Positions 1-5,655 of a DNA stretch of 7,404 nucleotides are shown piece by piece (positions within the stretch are counted from its first letter, which is position 1; each line of letters starts with the position of its first letter). The notes below the pieces were generated by a model. It searched no databases and was not told where the DNA came from. It saw only the letters and a list, made by a program, of their open reading frames with translations. The translations under genes and the position numbers were made by a program. This DNA comes from Gammaproteobacteria bacterium. Its GTDB lineage: Bacteria; Pseudomonadota; Gammaproteobacteria; Burkholderiales; Burkholderiaceae_E. The stretch is from the NCBI GenBank assembly GCA_030425615.1, contig JAUIAI010000114.1, positions 1-7,404 on the forward strand, written 5' to 3'.

Positions 1-2184
1 CCACCGGCCGTGCACTGGCGCGGCGGGGATTTTCCGGTGCCCTGCCTCGGATCGGACGCCCCCGGGCACCCGCACCCGCATCTGCATCTGCTCGCCTTCG
101 ACCTGGTCCGTGACGAAGACGGCCGCTGGCGGGTGCTGCGCAACCGGGTCGGCGCGCCCACTGGCCTGGGCTATGCGCTGGAGAACCGCATCATCGTCTC
201 GCGCTGTCTGCCCGAGGCCTTCGAGCAGGCCGCCACGCGGCGACTCGCCGCGTTCTTCCGCCACTACAGCGACCATCTCGTGTCGCTGACGGGTCGGGAC
301 GATCCGCTCTGCCTCGTCCTCACCCCGCAGGGCGGCCGCAGCACCGACTACTTCGAGCACGCGTTCATCGGTCGTTATCTCGGCTACGGTGTGGTCCAGG
401 GGCCGGACCTCACCGTGCGCGACGGCCGGGTGATGCTCAAGACCGTTGAGGGGCTCAAGCCGGTCGATCTGCTGCTTCGCCGGCTTCCGACCAACGACTG
501 CGATCCGCTGGAGCTCGACGTCGGTTCGGTGGACGGTGTCGCCGGCCTGATGCAGGCGGCGCGCAACGGTCGGGTCATCATCAGCAACCAGCCGGGCAGC
601 GAGGTCGGCGAGAACCCGGCACTGTCCGGCTTCCTGCCCCAGGCCTGTGTGCACCTGCTCGGCGAGACGCTCGAGATCGACGACATCGATTCCTGGTGGT
701 GTGCCGCGCCGGGTGGTCTGCAGCGCGCGATGGACGAGTTCCAGGACCTGCGCTTCCAGCCTGTTGCCGAGCCGGCCCGCGGCGTGTCCGCCGGGCAGGT
801 CGTGGCCGCCGCGCTCGAGCAGTCCGATGCGGCCCGCCTGCGCGGGGAACTCGCCGCGCGGCCGCAGGACTTCGTGGCCCAGCGGCTGCCACGGGTCTCC
901 AACGCTCCCACGCTCGACGAGCGCGGCCGCCTGCGCGCAGTGCCGGTCACGGTGCGCTTGTATCTCGCCGCCACGGCCGAAGGCTACGAGTTGATGCCGG
1001 GCGGGCTCGCCAGGGTGGCGGATGCCGACGGCGTCGCGGGCCCCGGCCGGCTGCCGAACCATGCCAACAAGGACGTCTGGGTGCCGCGTGCCGATCTGGA
1101 CGCCCCGGCCGCGCGCGTGCCCTCGTTGCTCGACCGGCCCCTGCGCTTGCAGCGCAGCGACCGCAACCTGGCCAGCCGGACGGCCGACAACCTGTTCTGG
1201 CTGGGAATCTATCTCGAGCGGGCGGAGGGGGCCACCCGCCTGTTTCGAGCGCTGTACAACGCATTCGAGGGCGATACCCCGGTCAGCGCGGCCTATTCGG
1301 GCACCGATTCGCTGGCGAATCTCCTGGTCACGCTCGAGCACCTGTCGCCCAGACGCGCGCGCCGACTGGCCAACCAGGGGCGCTGGCTGCTCGCCCAGCG
1401 CTTCTTCAGCTACGTCTTCGACACCGATTCGGCCGACGGCCTGGTCCCGGTGCTGGCCAACGTCGCGCGGATCGCGGCACTGGTCCGCGAGCGCCTGTCG
1501 CCCGACGTCTGGCGCGTGATCGAGCGGCTCTGCCAGGCACCCGCGCGGGTCGGTGCCGACTCGGTGATGCGCAATGACTTCGGGCAGCCCCTGAACCACA
1601 TGATCGAGGACTTCGCCGCGATCAACGGCATGATCGCGCTGAACATGACGCGTGCAGACGGCTGGCGCTTCCTCGATACCGGCAGGCGCCTCGAGCGGCT
1701 GCGTCATGCCGCCAAGCTCATCGGAGAGCTCGCCACCCGGCCCGGGGTCCAGGAGTCCGCGCGCCTGGGCCTGCTGCTCGAGCTGGCCGACTGCACGATC
1801 ACCTATCGGTCGCGTTACCGCTCGGCGGCCCGCTTCCAGACGACGCTGGACCTGCTCGTCGCGGACGCGACGAATCCGCGCGCGCTGATCCATCAGGTGC
1901 AAGTCATTCGAGAGCACGTCCAGGCCCTGCCGATGGACCGGCAGAACGAACTGCTCAGCCCCATCCTCACGCAGGTGCTCCGGCTCGAGGCCGCGCTTCG
2001 CCTGAGCGAGCTCGACCGGCTGGAGAACGAGCTCGGCCGCGGCGGTCAGCGGCGCCAGCTCGTACAGCTCACGGAACGGGTGCAGAAGGAGGTCTCGGGG
2101 CTGATCGACCAGCTGACGATCACGTATTTCAACCACGCGGTGGAACGCCGTCTGGGCGGCCAGGACTCCGTGGTGGCGCTGTGA
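1..2184 (+). CDS. Circularly permuted ATP-grasp / alpha-E fusion protein (5' end cut off by window)
   Basis: This is a predicted cytoplasmic ATP-dependent carboxylate-amine (peptide-type) ligase fused to an all-helical alpha-E domain (COG2308 plus COG2307 type). The frame is open from the first base. A GTG at 10 exists, but the usual N-terminal part of the ATP-grasp module, roughly 120 residues by comparison with fused relatives of about 800-900 residues, is absent, so I treat the gene as truncated by the window. Family-like stretches, in order, are LHLLAFDLVRD, GLGYALENR (about nt 166-192), YFEHAFIGRYLGY, DLTVRDGRVMLKT, EGLKPVDLLLRRL, CDPLEL, GRVIISN and SWWCAAP (to about nt 711). A linker with VWVPRADLD leads into the alpha-E part at about nt 1130, marked by LASRTADNLFWLGIYLERAE and later NHMIEDFAAINGM and DTGRRLERLRHAAKLI. 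The chemistry and substrate are not established for the family. The stop overlaps the start of the transglutaminase-like gene, so the two are probably co-translated. Family assignment is confident; function is predicted only. Confidence 0.9.
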   Translation, partial: PPAVHWRGGDFPVPCLGSDAPGHPHPHLHLLAFDLVRDEDGRWRVLRNRVGAPTGLGYALENRIIVSRCLPEAFEQAATRRLAAFFRHYSDHLVSLTGRDDPLCLVLTPQGGRSTDYFEHAFIGRYLGYGVVQGPDLTVRDGRVMLKTVEGLKPVDLLLRRLPTNDCDPLELDVGSVDGVAGLMQAARNGRVIISNQPGSEVGENPALSGFLPQACVHLLGETLEIDDIDSWWCAAPGGLQRAMDEFQDLRFQPVAEPARGVSAGQVVAAALEQSDAARLRGELAARPQDFVAQRLPRVSNAPTLDERGRLRAVPVTVRLYLAATAEGYELMPGGLARVADADGVAGPGRLPNHANKDVWVPRADLDAPAARVPSLLDRPLRLQRSDRNLASRTADNLFWLGIYLERAEGATRLFRALYNAFEGDTPVSAAYSGTDSLANLLVTLEHLSPRRARRLANQGRWLLAQRFFSYVFDTDSADGLVPVLANVARIAALVRERLSPDVWRVIERLCQAPARVGADSVMRNDFGQPLNHMIEDFAAINGMIALNMTRADGWRFLDTGRRLERLRHAAKLIGELATRPGVQESARLGLLLELADCTITYRSRYRSAARFQTTLDLLVADATNPRALIHQVQVIREHVQALPMDRQNELLSPILTQVLRLEAALRLSELDRLENELGRGGQRRQLVQLTERVQKEVSGLIDQLTITYFNHAVERRLGGQDSVVAL

Positions 2185-3056
2185 TCCGCTACCAGGTCTC
2201 ACATCGCACGGTGATCGAGTACCGCAACAGCGTCTCGATCTCGCAGCAACTGCTGAGGCTCCTGCCGCGCACCACGCCCCAGCAGCGGGTGGAGCACGCT
2301 TCCGTCCTGATCGATCCCGCGCCGGTGGGCCGTATCGAACGCGAGGATCACTTCGGCAACCGCTGCCTCTATCTGACGATCCGTGAGTCGCACCGCCGGC
2401 TGGTGGTCCATGCGCGTTCCACCATCAATGTCGCGCCGGCCCGGGCGCTGGCCGACGAGGTGCCCTGGGAGCGGGCCGCAGCGCTGGCCGAACGGCCAGA
2501 CGGCGAGACGGCGGCGCGTGTCTCCCTGTACGCGTTTCGCTCTCCGTACGTCGACCTGCCCGCGCAGACCGAAGCGCTCACGAGCGACCTGTTCCTGCCG
2601 CAGCGTCCGCTGCTGGACGCGGTGCGCGCGCTCACCGAGCGGATCCACGCCGAGTTCCGCTATCAGGGCGGGGTCACGGACGTCTGGACACCGGTGCGCG
2701 ATGTCATCGCGCAGCGCAGCGGCGTCTGCCAGGACTTCGCCCACCTTCAGCTGGCCTGCCTGCGCCGGCTGGGGATTCCCTGCCGCTACGTGAGCGGCTA
2801 TCTGCTCACGCACCCGCCGCCGGGGCAGCCCAAGCTGGTGGGGGCCGACGAATCGCATGCCTGGGTGTCGGTCTGGTCGCCCGAAGTCGGCTGGGTGGAT
2901 TTCGACCCCACCAATGCGGTTCTGCCGGGTGAGGAACACGTGACCGTGGGCTGGGGGCGGGACTACGGCGACGTCAGCCCGATGAACGGGTTCATCGTGG
3001 GCGGGGGCGAGCACAAGGTGACGGTCTCGGTCGACATGCAGCAACGCGCGGCCTGA
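2181..3056 (+). CDS. Transglutaminase-like cysteine hydrolase with N-terminal beta domain
   Basis: A 291-residue protein of the bacterial transglutaminase-like family (COG1305). Residues 1-85 fit the N-terminal domain typical of this group (YQVSHRTVIEYRNSVSISQQ, then HFGN). Residues 140-245 form the papain-like core with a visible Cys-His-Asp triad: C183 in RSGVCQDFAHL, H226 in ESHAWVSVW and D242 in GWVDFDPTNA. The tail, with HVTVGWGRDYGDVSP and GGGEHKV, is also typical. There is no signal peptide or membrane segment, so it should be cytoplasmic. The start is GTG at 2181, overlapping the upstream stop in GTGA; no strong Shine-Dalgarno sequence is visible, which suggests translational coupling. 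Relatives commonly sit beside ATP-grasp and alpha-E genes. The inferred role is cleaving or exchanging amide bonds made by the ligase, but acting as a peptidase, amidase or true transglutaminase all remain possible. Confidence 0.93.
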   Translation: MIRYQVSHRTVIEYRNSVSISQQLLRLLPRTTPQQRVEHASVLIDPAPVGRIEREDHFGNRCLYLTIRESHRRLVVHARSTINVAPARALADEVPWERAAALAERPDGETAARVSLYAFRSPYVDLPAQTEALTSDLFLPQRPLLDAVRALTERIHAEFRYQGGVTDVWTPVRDVIAQRSGVCQDFAHLQLACLRRLGIPCRYVSGYLLTHPPPGQPKLVGADESHAWVSVWSPEVGWVDFDPTNAVLPGEEHVTVGWGRDYGDVSPMNGFIVGGGEHKVTVSVDMQQRAA

Positions 3057-3127
3057 CACCCGACAGGGGGCACGGCCTGGGAGAATCCACGGCCGGCGCG
3101 TTCCGGCCGCGGGGCGACACCGGAGGG
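3057..3127. terminator. Convergent intergenic gap with GC-rich hairpin, possible two-way terminator
   Basis: The 71-bp gap separates two converging genes. It contains a perfect 7-bp inverted repeat, CGGCCGG at 3090-3096 and CCGGCCG at 3103-3109, with a 6-nt loop. After one mismatch it extends by two more G-C pairs (3087-3088 with 3111-3112). Its position suits a shared terminator. No T-tract follows it on either strand, so it is not a canonical intrinsic terminator, and a stem of this kind can arise by chance in GC-rich DNA. Confidence 0.4.
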
Positions 3128-4483
3128 TCAGCGCATGCCGGGCAGCATGCCGCGCATGCCCCGCATCATCTTGGCCATGCCGCCCTTCTGCATCTTGCGC
3201 ATCATGCTGCTCATCTGATCGAACTGCTTGAGCAGCCGGTTGACCTCCTGCACGCTGACGCCCGCGCCCGCCGCGATGCGGCGCTTTCTGGAGGCTTTGA
3301 TCAGGTCGGGTTTGGAGCGCTCGGCCGGGGTCATCGAGTGGATGATGCCGCGCATCCGCCGCATGTCGCGCTCGGCCTTGTTCATGTCCGCCCCGGCTGC
3401 GGCCTCACGCATCTGCGCCGGCAGTTTGTCGAGCATGGCGTTCAGGCCGCCCATCTTGCTCATCTGCCCGAGCTGGGAGAGGAAGTCGTTCAGGTCGAAG
3501 CGCGATCCGGACTTGAGTTTCCTGGCCAGATCCTGGGCGGCATCCATGTCGACCGAGCGCTGCGCCTCCTCGACCAGCGAGACGATGTCTCCCATGCCCA
3601 GGATGCGGTTGGCCATCCGGTCCGGGTGAAAGGTCTCGAGTCCGTCGAGTTTCTCGCCCACGCCGACGAACTTGATCGGGGCGCCGGTCACGGCCTTGAC
3701 CGACAGCGCCGCGCCGCCGCGCGAATCGCCGTCGAGCTTGGTCAGCACCACGCCCGTGAGCGTGAGCGCCTCGTTGAACGCCCTGGCGGTGTTGACGGCG
3801 TCCTGACCCTGCATGGCGTCGACGACGAACAGCGTTTCCGCCGGTTCGCAGGCGTCGTGCAGGGCTTTGATCTCGGCCATCATCTGCTCGTCGATCGCCA
3901 GGCGGCCCGCCGTGTCGATCAGCAGCACGTCCATGTAGTGCGTGCGGGCCCACTGGATCGCCGCCCGCGCGATGTCCACCGGTTTCTGCCCGGCATTCGA
4001 AGCGAAGAATTCGGCGCCCGCCTGGGCGGTCACGGTCTCGAGCTGGTCGATGGCCGCGGGACGGTAGACGTCGCAGCTGACGGTCAGGACCTTCTTGCGC
4101 TGGCTCTCGCGCAGCCAGCGGGCGAGCTTGCCGACGGTGGTCGTCTTGCCGGCGCCCTGGAGGCCGGCCATCAGAACGATCACCGGCGGCTTGCTGGCGA
4201 GGTTCAGCGGGGCTGCCTCGCCGCCCATCAGGTTGATGAGTTCCCGGTTGACCACGCCGACCAGCGCCTGGCCCGGCGTCAGGCTGCCCACCACCTCCTG
4301 GCCGAGAGACTTTTCCTTGATGCGGGCGATCAGGTCGCGCACCACGGGCAGGGCGACGTCGGCCTCCAGCAGCGCGACACGGATCTCGCGCAGCATGGCC
4401 TGCGTATTGGCCTCGGTGAGCCGGGCCTCGCCACGCATGGTCTTGACCACGCGCGAGAGTCGTTGGGAGAGGTTTTCGAACAT
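3128..4483 (-). CDS. ffh: Signal recognition particle GTPase Ffh (SRP54)
   Basis: A 451-residue protein, the normal length for bacterial Ffh (about 450). It binds 4.5S RNA and the signal sequences of nascent membrane proteins, and with FtsY delivers ribosomes to the translocon. An N-terminal helical bundle (1-85) precedes the GTPase domain, where all G motifs are visible: P-loop GLQGAGKTT (107-115), DVYRPAA (138-144), DTAGR (190-194), TKLDGD (248-253) and GVGEK (274-278). The methionine-rich M domain runs from about 328 to the end, with the RNA-binding helix-turn-helix SRKRRIAAGAGVSVQEVNRL (398-417) and a terminal run of MMRKMQKGGMAKMMRGMRGM type for signal-sequence binding. The ATG lies at 4483-4481 on the minus strand, with AAGG (complement of 4486-4489) unusually close upstream. 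Ffh is divergent from ypjD and convergent with the transglutaminase-like gene. No key residue is missing. Confidence 0.98.
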   Translation of the reverse strand: MFENLSQRLSRVVKTMRGEARLTEANTQAMLREIRVALLEADVALPVVRDLIARIKEKSLGQEVVGSLTPGQALVGVVNRELINLMGGEAAPLNLASKPPVIVLMAGLQGAGKTTTVGKLARWLRESQRKKVLTVSCDVYRPAAIDQLETVTAQAGAEFFASNAGQKPVDIARAAIQWARTHYMDVLLIDTAGRLAIDEQMMAEIKALHDACEPAETLFVVDAMQGQDAVNTARAFNEALTLTGVVLTKLDGDSRGGAALSVKAVTGAPIKFVGVGEKLDGLETFHPDRMANRILGMGDIVSLVEEAQRSVDMDAAQDLARKLKSGSRFDLNDFLSQLGQMSKMGGLNAMLDKLPAQMREAAAGADMNKAERDMRRMRGIIHSMTPAERSKPDLIKASRKRRIAAGAGVSVQEVNRLLKQFDQMSSMMRKMQKGGMAKMMRGMRGMLPGMR

Positions 4484-4518
4484 TGCCTTGGTTTACACTG
4501 CCGGGTGTGCAGATTCTA
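4484..4518. promoter_or_regulatory. Divergent ffh / ypjD start region with -10-like elements on both strands
   Basis: Only 23 bp (4484-4506) separate the two start codons, so promoters for both genes must overlap the opposite reading frame. On the minus strand TAGAAT (complement of 4513-4518) matches five of six positions of a sigma-70 -10 box and would place the ffh start of transcription near 4506. On the plus strand TACACT (4494-4499) is a weaker -10 candidate, placing ypjD transcription at or next to its GTG at 4507. I see no good -35 hexamer at 16-18 bp for either, so these are weak predictions. Confidence 0.35.
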
Positions 4519-5379
4519 CTGATATCGGTGCTGTTGCTGCCGGTGATCCTCTATATCGTTGCGTGGATCTCCGGACTGCGTCACGAGGCGCCGGCGCTCG
4601 AGGCCGCGGCCCAGACCGCGGGGGGCCTCGATCCGCATCCGGCGGGCATGCGCTCGCACTCCGTCCTCCTGCTGCTCGCGGTCCTGGCTCATTTCGGGGC
4701 ACTCTACATGGGCGTGTTCGGCGACCAGTCGCCGCGCTTCGGATTCGCCCATCTGCTGTCGGCTGCCGCCTGGGTCGGCGCCCTGCTGCTCTGGGTCGAA
4801 GGCAACAATGCCCATGTGGCCGCCATGCGTGCGATGGTGTTGCCGATTGCTGCCGTCCTGGCGCCTCTGCCGCTCCTGTTTCACGGCTACCCGCTCGATG
4901 CGCTGGCGGGGAACGCGCTGTTCGTGCCCCATCTGCTGATCGGCGTGCTCGCGTACGCGGTCATGATGCTCGCGGCGCTGCACGCGCTGCTCATGGCCAT
5001 GGCCGAGAAATCGCTGCACGATCCGCTCCAGGCGCATCCGAACCCGATCCTGGCCGGCACGCTCGAGCGTCTGCCGCCGCTGCTCACCATGGAGCGGCTG
5101 CTGTTCAGACTGCTGGCCATCGGTTTCGCGCTGCTGACGCTCACCGCATTGAGCGGCATGGTGTTTTCGGAAGAGATCTTCGGGCGCCCGTTCCGGTTCG
5201 ATCACAAGACCGTGCTCACGGTGCTCGCCTGGGCCGTGTTCGGAGTGCTCCTGCTGGGACGTCGGCTCTGGGGCTGGCGTGGTCGGCGGGCGCTGCGCCT
5301 GACGCTGGCGGGTTTCGGCGTGCTGTTGCTGGGGTACGTCGGCAGCCGGTTCGTGCTCGAGGTCGTCCTCCAACGCTGA
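4507..5379 (+). CDS. ypjD: YpjD/CcsA-like cytochrome c assembly family membrane protein
   Basis: An inner-membrane protein of 290 residues from the GTG at 4507. In-frame TTG (4483) and CTG (4498) would lengthen it slightly, but GTG leads directly into the first hydrophobic helix. About eight membrane segments are visible: near 2-22, 52-71, 80-98, 108-126, 138-163, 198-220, 235-252 and 264-286. The C-terminal part (HKTVLTVLAWAVFGVLLLG, then WGWRGRR, then GYVGSRFVLEVVL) is characteristic of the cytochrome c assembly/CcsA superfamily and of YpjD, which lies beside ffh in Escherichia coli. Membrane histidines H62, H142, H159 and H233 are candidates for heme or metal contact. The tryptophan-rich WWD heme-handling motif of true CcsA/CcmC is not visible, so a direct role in cytochrome c maturation should not be assumed. 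The gene faces away from ffh and leads the PP0621-pilS run, 32 bp upstream. Confidence 0.85.
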   Translation: MQILLISVLLLPVILYIVAWISGLRHEAPALEAAAQTAGGLDPHPAGMRSHSVLLLLAVLAHFGALYMGVFGDQSPRFGFAHLLSAAAWVGALLLWVEGNNAHVAAMRAMVLPIAAVLAPLPLLFHGYPLDALAGNALFVPHLLIGVLAYAVMMLAALHALLMAMAEKSLHDPLQAHPNPILAGTLERLPPLLTMERLLFRLLAIGFALLTLTALSGMVFSEEIFGRPFRFDHKTVLTVLAWAVFGVLLLGRRLWGWRGRRALRLTLAGFGVLLLGYVGSRFVLEVVLQR

Positions 5380-5411
5380 ACACCCCGTTCGGCAATAACA
5401 CGGTCGTAGGC

Positions 5412-5645
5412 ATGGGCAAGCTGCTGTTCTGGATCCTCGTCGCGGTGGCGATCTTCGGTTTCGCCCGTTTCACCTCGCTCGTACAGCGGCGACAGGACCT
5501 CGCGCGCAAGGCGGCCGACGAACGCGCGCTCGAACAGACGGAGATGCTCCAATGCGACCACTGCGGCGTCTACTTCCCGGCGGACGAAGCGGTTCGTCGT
5601 GGCGGACGCGTCTTCTGCAGTCCCGAGCACCGGGACGCATCGTGA
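5412..5645 (+). CDS. PP0621-family small membrane-anchored zinc-binding protein
   Basis: A 77-residue protein with one N-terminal membrane helix (about 4-20, LLFWILVAVAIFGFARF), a basic/charged linker (26-44) and a C-terminal treble-clef-like metal site with C48, C51, C69 and H73 in CDHCGVYFPADEA and FCSPEH. This layout matches the uncharacterised PP0621 family. The positive charges after the helix suggest the metal site is cytoplasmic. ATG at 5412 is chosen because it begins immediately before the membrane helix; the upstream TAGG is a poor ribosome binding site. It lies 32 bp after ypjD and 10 bp before pilS and is probably in the same transcript. Its function is unknown. By position it may accompany the sensor kinase or the membrane protein, which is inference only. 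Confidence 0.8.
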   Translation: MGKLLFWILVAVAIFGFARFTSLVQRRQDLARKAADERALEQTEMLQCDHCGVYFPADEAVRRGGRVFCSPEHRDAS

Positions 5646-5655
5646 GCCCCGTCCG

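Noticed and set aside
10..12. GTG as the true start of the ATP-grasp/alpha-E gene
   Set aside because: The frame is open to the window edge and the family's N-terminal segment is missing, so the start is most likely upstream of the window.
696..1577. 293-codon plus-strand frame overlapping the ATP-grasp/alpha-E gene
   Set aside because: It is an Arg/Ala/Gly/Pro-rich out-of-frame reading of a gene with clear family motifs.
2199..3059. 286-codon minus-strand frame across the transglutaminase-like gene
   Set aside because: It is a shadow of a gene with a full catalytic triad. The product is Arg/His/Gln-rich and lacks any family motif.
3338..4522. 394-codon open frame on the plus strand across ffh
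   Set aside because: It is antisense to an intact ffh, rich in His/Gln/Arg/Leu, and has no domain.
4516..5373. 285-codon minus-strand frame across ypjD
   Set aside because: It is strongly enriched in Gln, Arg, Glu and His because it reads the complement of hydrophobic Leu/Ala codons. It is a compositional shadow.
5380..5411. Promoter in the gap between ypjD and the PP0621 gene
   Set aside because: The 32-bp gap shows no convincing -35/-10 pair or sigma-54 GG-N10-GC element. Read-through from ypjD is simpler.
5599..5655. GTG at 5599 as the start of pilS
   Set aside because: It would add 19 residues overlapping the zinc-binding end of the PP0621 gene by 47 nt. The ATG at 5656 gives the usual short spacing.
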